The position numbers and the translations under genes are program-made. Positions 1 through 6,340 of a stretch of DNA of 46,373 nt are shown piece after piece. The stretch lies in IMG/VR virus record IMGVR_UViG_3300036791_000940, positions 1 to 46,373 of that record. One strand, 5' to 3'. A model generated the notes under the pieces. That model ran no database searches. It was not told the origin of the DNA and worked only from the letters and a program-made list of their open reading frames with translations. This DNA is from a virus. Position 1 is the first letter of the stretch. Every line of letters begins with the position of its first letter.

Positions 1-192
1 CTAGCGCTTGTCCGGCTGCGGACCTATTGCGTACCTGCTAGGCATGGACCTGTTCCACGTGGAACACCTTGCGCGGCCGCACAATGCGAGCACGCCAAAA
101 GAGAGTGTAACCCCGAGAGCCTAACCCCTTGGTTTGCAGGGTTTGGCGCGGATTTTGGTGATTGGTTTGGTTTGGGCTAGCCGTTAGGCTAG
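1..192. repeat. Left copy of the 192-bp terminal direct repeat
   Basis: This block recurs at 46182-46373 with one difference (C at 128, T at 46309). It starts and ends with CTAG. The last bases form an inverted repeat, CTAGCC-GTTA-GGCTAG (177-192), and a second hairpin, GTCCG-GCTG-CGGAC, lies at 10-23. It holds a perfect 16-bp parS-like palindrome at 51-66 and a G/T-rich stretch of repeated GGTTTG at 131-176. It is non-coding except for the last codons of the leftward gene ending at 184. It may be a physical terminal repeat or the overlap of a circular assembly. Confidence 0.95.
51..66. promoter_or_regulatory. parS-like ParB-binding palindrome, left copy
   Basis: TGTTCCACGTGGAACA is a perfect 16-bp palindrome and fits the widespread chromosomal parS pattern NGTTNCACGTGNAACN. 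parS is where ParB loads for chromosome or plasmid partition. No parA or parB gene is visible here, so a host ParB would have to be used. I saw no other full 16-bp match outside the terminal repeats. Confidence 0.8.
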
Positions 193-483
193 CGTGGCGT
201 GAAGCGCGGTATGGTGATTACGGCAGAGCCATATGACGTCTAGCGGCTTATCGTAGTTTGGGTGATGCATTTGGGCTGTTGCGCCGCATAGCTTACGGGG
301 CAAGCGTTTGAGCAAGCCTCGTTTGAGATACACGCTTGCGTATGATCGGCAGATATCCTTGCGATGCGCCTTGCGCCATTCCCTCATGTAAGCCGCGTGT
401 TCTGCCTTGTTCAGCCGCTCATGAGCCACTGATGGATGCTCACGTATGTGCGGAAGAGACTGAATATGCACAACAGAATGCAC
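184..483 (-). CDS. Small HNH-like zinc-binding protein
   Basis: 99 aa. The C-terminal third carries the pattern of small phage HNH/zinc-finger proteins: Cys66, the HHPNYDKPLDVIWLC stretch (73-87), then HH and H (90-95), ending very near the last histidine. Such proteins bind Zn and may nick DNA. The usual second cysteine of the first CxxC is not seen, so catalytic activity is uncertain. An internal Met33 is an alternative start. The stop codon lies inside the terminal repeat. It sits downstream of the 521-799 gene and is probably co-transcribed with it. Confidence 0.6.
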   Translation of the reverse strand: MHSVVHIQSLPHIREHPSVAHERLNKAEHAAYMREWRKAHRKDICRSYASVYLKRGLLKRLPRKLCGATAQMHHPNYDKPLDVIWLCRNHHTALHATLA

Positions 484-520
484 ATGACCATCATGAAATA
501 GGCGAACGTTCGATCGTTAA

Positions 521-799
521 TCACGGCTTGCTAACCGCTTCAGCCTCTGGACTGGCGTCTTTGGATTGCACCGGTTCGCCGGCTAGGCGAGTGAGCTCAT
601 GACTGGCCTCAACAGACTTCAGAGCCTTTCGTAAAGCCTCTTCACACGTCTCCCAACGCAGCTGTTCACGATCAGAAACGGCCGATTGGCTATGGCTCTG
701 ACACATTCCAACCATTGCATGAATCGCAGCCTCAGGCTCGCCAAACTCCAAAGCTCGAGCAACCGATTCAATCGCTTGTCGACGGCCTGTCTCATCCAT
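521..799 (-). CDS. Hypothetical small helical protein
   Basis: 92 aa, Ala/Glu-rich and predicted mostly helical; no domain recognised. The 38-bp gap to the HNH-like gene suggests a two-gene leftward unit. No clear Shine-Dalgarno precedes the ATG; a TATGAT hexamer at 806-811 (minus strand) lies six bases from it, so the transcript could be nearly leaderless. Overlapping frames on both strands here look like shadows. Confidence 0.5.
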   Translation of the reverse strand: MDETGRRQAIESVARALEFGEPEAAIHAMVGMCQSHSQSAVSDREQLRWETCEEALRKALKSVEASHELTRLAGEPVQSKDASPEAEAVSKP

Positions 800-860
800 T
801 CAAAAATCATAAGCGCTTGATGCGGCAGAATAAAGGCGATCACAAATCAATCGCAGCTGT

Positions 861-873
861 AACAATTCGTGAT
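861..873 (+). promoter_or_regulatory. Shared upstream motif AACAATTCGTGAT, copy 1
   Basis: The same core stands before the rightward gene at 17321 and, on the minus strand, before the first gene of the late operon at 45942. Each copy faces its downstream gene. This one is about 90 bp upstream of the gene starting at 965. Function unknown. Confidence 0.4.
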
Positions 874-904
874 CACAGCACTTGGCGAACACTATGTATT
901 TGCC

Positions 905-933
905 TTGATTTGGACACATGACTGGGTCACTAT
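905..933 (+). promoter_or_regulatory. Candidate promoter for the left rightward operon
   Basis: TTGATT, 17-bp spacer, CACTAT, followed by GAT. The stretch GGTCACTATGATCC resembles GGCCACTATGGTTC in the candidate promoter at 14143-14172. The first downstream gene starts at 965. Confidence 0.4.
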
Positions 934-964
934 GATCCTCGTTGGACAAACCAAGGAAACGAAA

Positions 965-1183
965 ATGACAATCCGATGTGAAGGCAAATTCAATCTCAAG
1001 ACCGAATATGAGCGCGTGCTGCCAAGCATGTCAAACGAGCAGCTGCAATTCCTGCTGAAGGTCGCGCGCCGTCACCCTGAATTACACCGTCAACGTGAAT
1101 TCATCATTGCCGAAATGGGTAACCGCGTGGCGCAAATCTACCGTGAGACATATCCTAAGGGTTGGACCAAAATCGAAGCTTGA
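965..1183 (+). CDS. Hypothetical small protein, first gene of left operon
   Basis: 72 aa, charged; no family recognised. The start was chosen because AAGGAAACGAAA stands directly before the ATG. The same leader precedes the gene at 2076, so the two share a ribosome-binding arrangement. It opens the rightward block of small early genes. Confidence 0.65.
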   Translation: MTIRCEGKFNLKTEYERVLPSMSNEQLQFLLKVARRHPELHRQREFIIAEMGNRVAQIYRETYPKGWTKIEA

Positions 1184-1192
1184 TCGCAAGCC

Positions 1193-1214
1193 CTAGCCGC
1201 TCAAGAACGGCTAG
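1193..1214 (+). terminator. Hairpin between the first two rightward genes
   Basis: CTAGCCG, an 8-base loop, then CGGCTAG gives a 7-bp stem just after the 965-1183 stop. No T-run follows, so it is at most a weak terminator or an RNA processing or stability element. The arm CTAGCCG also occurs at the end of the terminal repeat. Confidence 0.3.
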
Positions 1215-1268
1215 TACGAGCGATTCTGGCTCGAAACCACGAACACAATGAAACGAATGGAGTCGACT

Positions 1269-2042
1269 ATGATCCGGTTCACCCAATTTTTTAGCCTCGA
1301 TAGCGCCAAAGCAATCAAAGCCCGCTCCTACGGGTACCTGAACGTAATCAATTACATGGCGCCTGCGCGCACGGCCGGCGTCGGCAATCTGTGCCCGCAT
1401 GCGTCGCCAGGATGTCTCGCGCTGTGCTTAGGATGGCATTCTGGGCAGGCTGGCGTGGTCCCTAAGGGCCAAGAAGATACAGCCTTGAATAGCGTGCGGC
1501 GCTCGCGTCAGGACAAGGCTAGGCTGTTCATGCAGGACCGTGGCACGTTCCTAGCGGAAATGGAGGCTGGCATATTGCGCGCCGAACGCAAGGCCGCACG
1601 TGAAGGGCTAAAGCTATGCGTGCGCTTGAACGGCGCAACGGACATTGCATGGGAGGGCATACGCGACGTTTACGGCGAGGATGGCCGGCCTTATGTGAAT
1701 GTATTCGCGGCCTATCCTCATATCCAGTTTGTTGACTACACAAAGAACGTTAGGCGCGCCTTGGCGCATGCAGCGGGGCAACTCCCGCGAAACTATCACC
1801 TGACATTCTCGCGTTCCGAGACCAATTGGGCGGATTGCGTGCGCGTGTTGAACGCGGGTGGCAATGTCGCTGTCGTGTTCGCTGGCGAGTTCCCAAAAAC
1901 CTATCTTGGCTGGCCGGTTATCGATGGCGATCAATCGGACTTGCGTCATCTAGACCCACGCGACAAGCAGGGCTTTATCATCGGCCTATCGCCAAAGGGC
2001 AATCGCGCCAAGCAGGACACAAGCGGGTTTGTTGTGCACTAA
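1269..2042 (+). CDS. Conserved phage protein with CPxxSPGCxxxC motif
   Basis: 257 aa. Near the N terminus it carries LCPHASPGCLALCLG (Cys42, 49, 53), and basic residues follow in VRRSRQDKARLF. This recalls a widespread actinophage and proteobacterial phage family of unknown function whose motif is CPxxSxGCxxxCL. The clustered cysteines could bind a metal or Fe-S cluster, but that is inference. The ATG at 1269 was chosen because GGAG lies six bases upstream; an in-frame ATG at 1248 is the alternative. Confidence 0.75.
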   Translation: MIRFTQFFSLDSAKAIKARSYGYLNVINYMAPARTAGVGNLCPHASPGCLALCLGWHSGQAGVVPKGQEDTALNSVRRSRQDKARLFMQDRGTFLAEMEAGILRAERKAAREGLKLCVRLNGATDIAWEGIRDVYGEDGRPYVNVFAAYPHIQFVDYTKNVRRALAHAAGQLPRNYHLTFSRSETNWADCVRVLNAGGNVAVVFAGEFPKTYLGWPVIDGDQSDLRHLDPRDKQGFIIGLSPKGNRAKQDTSGFVVH

Positions 2043-2075
2043 CCGCAACGGACTCTAATCATAAAGGAAACGAAA

Positions 2076-2354
2076 ATGTTAGATTCCGAAATCGTCACCC
2101 GCCGTGATCTCATGATCGCACGCGCTATCGAAGCTCAGGAGAACGCAGCCTGTTATCATTGGTACGCTTCAAATTGCCTGAACACCTACAATTGGTCTGA
2201 AAGCGTCGACAGGGCAGAATATCTAAAACGCGCCGCAGACTGGCAAAATACCGCCAAGCTCGCCCATGAGGTTCAGTCTGAGTGCGTCCAATGCCTGTTG
2301 CACTTATCAGAAGATTGGCTCGACCAAGCCATCCCTACATTCGGAGGAGTTTAA
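2076..2354 (+). CDS. Hypothetical protein
   Basis: 92 aa, helical and fairly rich in Trp, Cys and His; no domain recognised. A strong AAAGGAAACGAAA leader precedes the ATG. It lies 33 bp after the cysteine-motif gene and 3 bp before the next, so it is part of the operon. Confidence 0.65.
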   Translation: MLDSEIVTRRDLMIARAIEAQENAACYHWYASNCLNTYNWSESVDRAEYLKRAADWQNTAKLAHEVQSECVQCLLHLSEDWLDQAIPTFGGV

Positions 2355-2357
2355 TCC

Positions 2358-2552
2358 ATGAAACAGGAACTCACGATCACCTTAATCCGCGCCGCAGCTA
2401 CCGACGCAGGCAATCGCTATATGCGCAAGCATCCTGAAGAGCGCCCTAATGGAACCGCCGCTTGGACGCGTAATGCTTTAGACGCAGCGACAGCTGAATT
2501 TCATCGATTGTGTCGACTGGCAGGCTTGTCACCCTACTGCTTGCCAAAATGA
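2358..2552 (+). CDS. Hypothetical protein, source of a duplicated segment
   Basis: 64 aa with CGGAGGAG upstream of the ATG. It has a basic N-terminal half and the segment RNALDAATAEFHRLCR near the C terminus. The DNA for that segment (2471-2506) is repeated with two mismatches at 2585-2620, where it encodes the N terminus of the next gene. No family recognised. Confidence 0.65.
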   Translation: MKQELTITLIRAAATDAGNRYMRKHPEERPNGTAAWTRNALDAATAEFHRLCRLAGLSPYCLPK

Positions 2553-2620
2553 CAATCGGAGGAGCCTGATATGTCTACGACACATAATGCTCTAGACGCA
2601 GCGACAACTGAATTTCATCG
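2471..2620 (+). repeat. Pair of 36-bp direct repeats, 2471-2506 and 2585-2620
   Basis: TAATGCTTTAGACGCAGCGA and TAATGCTCTAGACGCAGCGA begin the two copies; over 36 bp there are two mismatches. One copy encodes the C-terminal part of a 64-aa protein, the other the N terminus of the 53-aa membrane protein, in the same reading phase. Confidence 0.9.
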
Positions 2621-2732
2621 GCCTAACATAATTGTAATCCTAATCGGCCTCCTAATCGTCATGGCCTTCTGCACATACAAAATAATTCAGGCTGACCGCA
2701 AACGCCCAGACGACTGGAATGGCGGAATCTAA
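2571..2732 (+). CDS. Small single-pass membrane protein, chimeric N terminus
   Basis: 53 aa, ATG at 2571 preceded by CGGAGGAGCCTGAT, stop at 2730-2732 abutting the next ATG. Residues 6-16 (NALDAATTEFH) copy the upstream protein. Residues 20-34 are a hydrophobic run (IIVILIGLLIVMAFC), and the tail is charged. One transmembrane helix is likely. It could be an accessory lysis or membrane protein, but nothing specific supports a function. Confidence 0.6.
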   Translation: MSTTHNALDAATTEFHRPNIIVILIGLLIVMAFCTYKIIQADRKRPDDWNGGI

Positions 2733-3251
2733 ATGAAACTCAAGCGCGGCGGACCTAAATCAGACGCGCCACGGCGAGATGACCTACCAGTCGTCTCGTC
2801 TGTGACCCTGCAACGCGAAGATCGAGTCAATCGTGATACCGCAGTCGTCGAGCTCATGCTTGGCGACTGCTTTTTCACGGTTCGAATGGGTCAGCTGAAA
2901 TTCCCTAACGGCGGATTTTGGAGCCTATTCGTATGCCCAACATGCGGCCGCACAGCGCGCATCCTACGCCTATTAGGCGAACGATTGACCTGTCAGCGAT
3001 GCGATGGATTATTGTACCGATCACAGCTAGACAATCGACCAGATCGGCGGACTCATAACCCGCACATGGTAAACGACGCTATTGACCGAGTGATGGCAAG
3101 CATGGATTACTCTGCCTGGCATAACCCGAAAATCAGGGCTCTCCGTCACCTGGCGATCAAACAGCGTGAATACCGACTTAAAGGCTATCGAGCGTATTTT
3201 GATCCGGTCAAACGGAAGCATCGCCGTAGCCGCAAAAAAATTGAAACTTGA
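2733..3251 (+). CDS. Zinc-ribbon protein
   Basis: 172 aa. Two cysteine pairs, CPTC (68-71) and CQRC (87-90), about 15 residues apart form a zinc ribbon, followed by LLYRSQ and a basic helical C-terminal half ending in Lys/Arg. It resembles small phage or mobile-element proteins whose ribbon is followed by a YxSQ motif. DNA or RNA binding is likely. The ATG directly follows the stop of the membrane protein gene. The 3' end is overlapped by the next frame. Confidence 0.7.
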   Translation: MKLKRGGPKSDAPRRDDLPVVSSVTLQREDRVNRDTAVVELMLGDCFFTVRMGQLKFPNGGFWSLFVCPTCGRTARILRLLGERLTCQRCDGLLYRSQLDNRPDRRTHNPHMVNDAIDRVMASMDYSAWHNPKIRALRHLAIKQREYRLKGYRAYFDPVKRKHRRSRKKIET

Positions 3252-3432
3252 TTACCGCGAGCTCAAAGCCATAGTCAGTCAGCATCCCTGTCTTAAAGAT
3301 GCGCTTCTCGAAGGCCATGAGCTCGCCCTAGACAAGGCTGAACGCATGATCCGCAAGGCCCTACGCGGCGAAAGCACAAACCTCCAATTGCAGGCCGCGA
3401 GGCGCATTGTGCGCACAAGCGGCAGATGGTAG
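3166..3432 (+). CDS. Small-terminase-like HTH protein
   Basis: 88 aa. NGSIAVAAKKLKL followed by a recognition-like helix up to VSQHP looks like the Fis-type HTH of small terminases and related phage DNA-binding proteins. The tail (ALDKAERMIRKALRGE, then QLQAARRIVRTSGRW) matches the helix after that HTH in such proteins. The GTG at 3166 overlaps the upstream gene by 86 bp; TTG at 3199 is an alternative start. It lies far from the large terminase, which has its own TerS candidate. Confidence 0.5.
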   Translation: MNTDLKAIERILIRSNGSIAVAAKKLKLDYRELKAIVSQHPCLKDALLEGHELALDKAERMIRKALRGESTNLQLQAARRIVRTSGRW

Positions 3433-3459
3433 GATTCTTGACAGAATGGAGTTTGCGCC

Positions 3460-3783
3460 ATGGCCTCAACAAAGCATCCCGACAACGATCCACCCGTCGC
3501 CAAAGACCACGACAAGCCCGCCAGGCATCCCGACGATCCAGCTATCCAGCCTCCCTCAAGGGATTATGATCCTCGCCCCATAGGCGTTGCTGGCAAGCGG
3601 CTTGATGACGGCGAACGCGATCCTGACACCGTGGCCGAGGAGCAACGTCGACGATCGGACGAAATTGCCAAAGTCGGTACGGCCAAATGGGTCGACGATC
3701 ACGACGAACGCGCGCCCGAAGATCGAACCAATCGGCAAATCCCCGGCGTAGCGCCACCCGCACCGAAGGAGGCTCGCAAATGA
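3460..3783 (+). CDS. Pro/Asp-rich hydrophilic protein
   Basis: 107 aa, rich in Asp, Pro, Arg and Lys, likely disordered; no domain recognised. The DPDTVAEEQRRRSDEIAKVG segment is the only probable helix. The stop overlaps the next start as ATGA, so translation is probably coupled. Confidence 0.6.
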   Translation: MASTKHPDNDPPVAKDHDKPARHPDDPAIQPPSRDYDPRPIGVAGKRLDDGERDPDTVAEEQRRRSDEIAKVGTAKWVDDHDERAPEDRTNRQIPGVAPPAPKEARK

Positions 3784-3995
3784 TGACGGCCACGCAAGTC
3801 CAAGAGGAAGTCAACAAAGTCGTCAATAGGGCCTTAGCCAATCTCGGTTCTGGCGCAGGCACACTTCCTAACGCCGCGGCTATCGCCACGGTCTTGACCA
3901 ATGCCGCAGCCGCAGTTACAGCACTCGGAACAGGCACAACCCACGATAGGACCATCCAGGATCCTGGAGCGGCGTTAAATCCCGAACTACCGTAA
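3780..3995 (+). CDS. Ala-rich small protein
   Basis: 71 aa starting Met-Met-Thr. AAGGAGG stands before the ATG, which overlaps the upstream stop. It is Ala/Thr/Val-rich with GTLPNAAAIATVL in the middle. No family recognised; a small structural or virion-associated protein is possible but unsupported. Confidence 0.6.
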   Translation: MMTATQVQEEVNKVVNRALANLGSGAGTLPNAAAIATVLTNAAAAVTALGTGTTHDRTIQDPGAALNPELP

Positions 3996-3999
3996 ACAC

Positions 4000-4230
4000 G
4001 TGGCAACCGGCGAAAGCAGCGTGATCGAGTGGCGAGACAATGCTAAAAAATGGCGGTTTCTGCACAGCGATCATGTCGCCAAGCTAATGGACGGGACACG
4101 CCTCGCATATCCCCCATCAGGAAGCGATAGGTTTCGTCCAGAGCTATGGGTTGGGGCGCATTGGAACTGGCTATTTAGAACGCCAGATAACGACGACGGC
4201 ACATTAGGCGGCACACGGCCAACGGTTTAA
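4000..4230 (+). CDS. Hypothetical protein
   Basis: 76 aa from a GTG, aromatic-rich (WRDNAKKWRF, LWVGAHWNWLF), with a possible compact beta-rich fold. No clear ribosome-binding site is seen in the 5-bp gap after the previous gene, so the start is uncertain. Confidence 0.45.
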   Translation: MATGESSVIEWRDNAKKWRFLHSDHVAKLMDGTRLAYPPSGSDRFRPELWVGAHWNWLFRTPDNDDGTLGGTRPTV

Positions 4231-4274
4231 TGCTAAGCCTGGCTAAGCAAATGACTGATAATTCAAACCAAAAT

Positions 4275-4347
4275 TGGTGCCGGTTGAGGGACTCGAACCC
4301 CCGACCCACGGTTTACAAAACCGCTGAAGATCGGCCAAAAGACCGGC
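4275..4347 (-). tRNA. tRNA-Thr(TGT)-like sequence with degenerate 5' half
   Basis: On the minus strand the 3' half is intact: anticodon stem-loop with loop TTTGTAA (anticodon TGT), a T arm with GGGGG-TTCGAGT-CCCTC, acceptor 3' strand AACCGGC, discriminator A and encoded CCA. The 5' strand GCCGGTC pairs at six of seven positions. The D arm is short and does not form a normal stem or GG loop. This is what an attachment site in the 3' half of a host tRNA-Thr looks like, or a decayed tRNA. I doubt it is functional. Confidence 0.5.
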
Positions 4348-4352
4348 CAAAA
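4331..4352. repeat. Short direct repeats beside the tRNA-like element
   Basis: TCGGCCAAAA and CCGGCCAAAA follow each other at 4331-4340 and 4343-4352, next to the tRNA-like half. Such repeats could be integrase arm-type sites, but no integrase gene is seen. Confidence 0.35.
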
Positions 4353-4361
4353 CTACGTTAT

Positions 4362-4490
4362 TTGACCTCCGAAGAATCTGCTATCTTTTGGAAAGCATTG
4401 AGGAATTCCGGCGTCATGATACATGAAGGAGAACTCGCGCAATCCGCGCCGGACGCGCCCGCACGCAAGACTGAAGAACGCAAACCGTGA
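4362..4490 (+). CDS. Possible tiny protein after the tRNA-like element
   Basis: A 42-aa frame from TTG at 4362 (first residues TSEESAIFWKALRNSG after the start). The composition is protein-like but there is no ribosome-binding site. The same frame runs upstream through the tRNA-like sequence, where its translation is an artefact. Low confidence; otherwise 4231-4497 has no gene. Confidence 0.25.
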   Translation: MTSEESAIFWKALRNSGVMIHEGELAQSAPDAPARKTEERKP

Positions 4491-4497
4491 GGCTCCA

Positions 4498-4689
4498 ATG
4501 GCCACAGCATTCGGTAAGGGCAAGATGCCATCTAAATTCCATGGCAAAAGCACGAAACTAGGCCATGGCGGGCGAGCCGCGAAACTGAAATCCGAAGGCG
4601 TGCCCGGCGCCGTGATCGGCGCAATCGCTCGACGAAAGGGCGCAGCGCCAGGCCAAAAACATTACCACGGCGGCAAACGGGGCAAATAG
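4498..4689 (+). CDS. Small basic Gly/Lys-rich protein
   Basis: 63 aa, strongly basic (many Lys, Gly and His). The core KFHGKSTKLGHGGRAAKL is followed by GVPGAVIGAIARRKGAAPGQ and a His/Gly tail. It recalls short basic proteins seen in Hyphomicrobiales phages. Nucleic-acid binding is likely from charge; function unknown. GAGG upstream of the ATG supports this start. Confidence 0.6.
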   Translation: MATAFGKGKMPSKFHGKSTKLGHGGRAAKLKSEGVPGAVIGAIARRKGAAPGQKHYHGGKRGK

Positions 4690-4692
4690 GCC

Positions 4693-5178
4693 ATGAAAAC
4701 ATGCCCAAATTGTGGGAAGCAATTTCCGCCTTGGCGGAAGAAAAAATTCTGCTCTGAAGCTTGTCGAAAGACCGCCGAAAATCGACGTTTGAGGGGGGAT
4801 GAATCGGTTTTAAAGGGAATGATACCTGACGCCAAAAAAACCGAAAAAAATGATGAGCAAAATCAAGGTTTTGTAGAGGCGCTGAGGGGGTATGAATCCC
4901 ATGCCGACAAGGTCTACCTGGCAAACTGGATCGCCTGCAACGAAATTACCCATAAATTGCAGTATAAAGATACCGCGATCGGCTGGACCATGCTTATCGC
5001 CGGTCAGGGGTGGTTTGGCCGCGTCGGCAAGGAAATGTCATTTGGCCCCACGACCCGGTCACGAGCGCGATTGGCGGTGGAAACTTACCTGAAAGGCGAA
5101 CCGATTACGAAATGCGATGACGAGAAATTGTGGCGGGGGGATTGTTGGCCTTTGGTTGCTAGCATGGGTGGCGAATAA
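4693..5178 (+). CDS. Zinc-finger protein
   Basis: 161 aa. The N terminus CPNCGKQFPPWRKKKFCSEA includes Cys4, 7 and 20, with Cys24 next, a CxxC-CxxxC zinc finger of the type found in small phage and HNH-related proteins. No catalytic His/Asn region follows; the rest is a mixed globular domain. Probably DNA- or RNA-binding. The stop overlaps the next start as TAATG. Confidence 0.65.
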   Translation: MKTCPNCGKQFPPWRKKKFCSEACRKTAENRRLRGDESVLKGMIPDAKKTEKNDEQNQGFVEALRGYESHADKVYLANWIACNEITHKLQYKDTAIGWTMLIAGQGWFGRVGKEMSFGPTTRSRARLAVETYLKGEPITKCDDEKLWRGDCWPLVASMGGE

Positions 5179-5867
5179 TGGCCACAATGGATGATTGGCT
5201 GCGAAGTCTCATGCCCAACGTCGGCGCAAGCGCGCCCTACGGCGCATCAGGCTACCCAGACAATCTGCCGAATATGGCTTCCACGCCACCCGGCGGCGGA
5301 TTGATGGGCATGCAAGGCGCGACCCCTGGCGGCCCGTCAATGGGCTATCCGATGTTTTCGATCAGTGCACCGCAGCACAATTGGGGGCCACGACATGCAG
5401 GAGGCTCACCCTCGGGGCCGATCATTCCAGGGCCGCTATCAAATCCGCTAGGATCAAGCGTCACCGTGGACGCACAAAACCCGCCAGCGGGCCCCGTAGG
5501 CAATCCTGGGAACCTTCTCAGCGGGCCAGGCGGCGTCTCATCGTTTCCTGCTGCTACGTCCCCAATGGGCTATCCGGCCCAATCCGGCCCAGGCGCGTAT
5601 CCGATTCCAGGAGCTCCCCCATGGACAGAGGCAAACGCGCCAGCCGGGAACGCAAGCGCCCCGCCAAGTCCATCGTTGGGCTCAGCGAAAAAGGGGACGA
5701 TCACCCACGCGCCATTGCCACCACCACGCCCGAAAAGCCCGAACCTTGGCCGGTACCCAGCGCCTCCTCAAGACAACTCAGCATTTTCACTCGTTAACCC
5801 CTGGACCGGATCAGGCCAGCAGGTCACTGCCTTAGACTTCTCACGACTTGGAAGGAAGCAAACATGA
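5178..5867 (+). CDS. Pro/Gly-rich low-complexity protein
   Basis: 229 aa, dominated by Pro, Gly, Ser and Ala over residues 15-200, hence disordered. The ends are less repetitive: MATMDDWLRSLMPN and a C-terminal LVNPWTGSGQQVTALDF. The composition resembles the internal virion proteins of the late operon (19063-21182), so it may be an ejected or virion-associated protein; this is inference. Coupled at both ends: TAATG before, ATGA after. Confidence 0.6.
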   Translation: MATMDDWLRSLMPNVGASAPYGASGYPDNLPNMASTPPGGGLMGMQGATPGGPSMGYPMFSISAPQHNWGPRHAGGSPSGPIIPGPLSNPLGSSVTVDAQNPPAGPVGNPGNLLSGPGGVSSFPAATSPMGYPAQSGPGAYPIPGAPPWTEANAPAGNASAPPSPSLGSAKKGTITHAPLPPPRPKSPNLGRYPAPPQDNSAFSLVNPWTGSGQQVTALDFSRLGRKQT

Positions 5868-6151
5868 AAAAGATCATCCTCGCCGGCATTGCCGCAGTCC
5901 CTATGATCCTGGTTGCCAGCAGCGCAAAGGCGTTCATTGTGTTCGCGCCAGCGGCTTTCGCCGGCGTCGTTCTAGGCAGCATTGCCTTTGGAGCTCTGAC
6001 CACAGCCATATTTGGTCCCCACTGGATCGCACCATGGGCCGCGCCGTTCACCCCGGTCGCGCCAGTCGTCGAGCAGCCCGTCGTCGAAGAGCCCTACGTT
6101 GCGCCGCCGCGGCGCCATCATCACGTGGTCTATTACCATCAGGGGTATTGA
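5864..6151 (+). CDS. Exported small protein with Sec signal
   Basis: 95 aa. Residues 1-23 are a signal peptide (KK, hydrophobic core, AKA before Phe24). A second hydrophobic Ala/Gly stretch (about 29-50) may be membrane-embedded. The tail is Pro/Val/Glu-rich and ends RRHHHVVYYHQGY. AAGGAAG precedes the ATG, which overlaps the upstream stop. It is the first of a run of predicted exported proteins. Confidence 0.65.
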   Translation: MKKIILAGIAAVPMILVASSAKAFIVFAPAAFAGVVLGSIAFGALTTAIFGPHWIAPWAAPFTPVAPVVEQPVVEEPYVAPPRRHHHVVYYHQGY

Positions 6152-6340
6152 ATGCCCAAGATCTGGGAAGACGCGGTCCGCCGGATCAAAAAGAAGAGTC
6201 CTGGCGTGAACCCCTATGCGGTGGCGACGGCTACACTCCAAAAGGCCGGCGAGCTGAAACCTGGCACTCGAACAGCGACCGCTAAGGGAATCGCTCGGGG
6301 CAAGATGACGCGCGCGGCGCGCCACAAACATCCTGCCTAA
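6152..6340 (+). CDS. Small basic conserved phage protein
   Basis: 62 aa: PKIWEDAVRRIKKKSPGVNP, then YAVATATLQKAGELKPGT and a basic tail. The NPYAVATA...LQKAG...KPGT pattern recurs in small phage and prophage proteins. Function unknown; nucleic-acid binding is possible. The start directly follows the upstream stop with AGGGG in front; the next ATG directly follows its stop. Confidence 0.6.
   Translation: MPKIWEDAVRRIKKKSPGVNPYAVATATLQKAGELKPGTRTATAKGIARGKMTRAARHKHPA

Noticed and set aside
336-602. Rightward 88-aa frame opposite the HNH-like gene
   Set aside because: Antisense to a gene with a recognisable motif; no ribosome-binding site.
3999-4004. Other CACGTG cores (e.g. near 3999, 6123, 25936, 35411) as extra parS sites
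   Set aside because: They lack the matching flanking GTTN/NAAC arms.
4230-4361. Rightward frame through the tRNA-like sequence
   Set aside because: The peptide CRLRDSNPRP is the common artefact of translating a tRNA complement.
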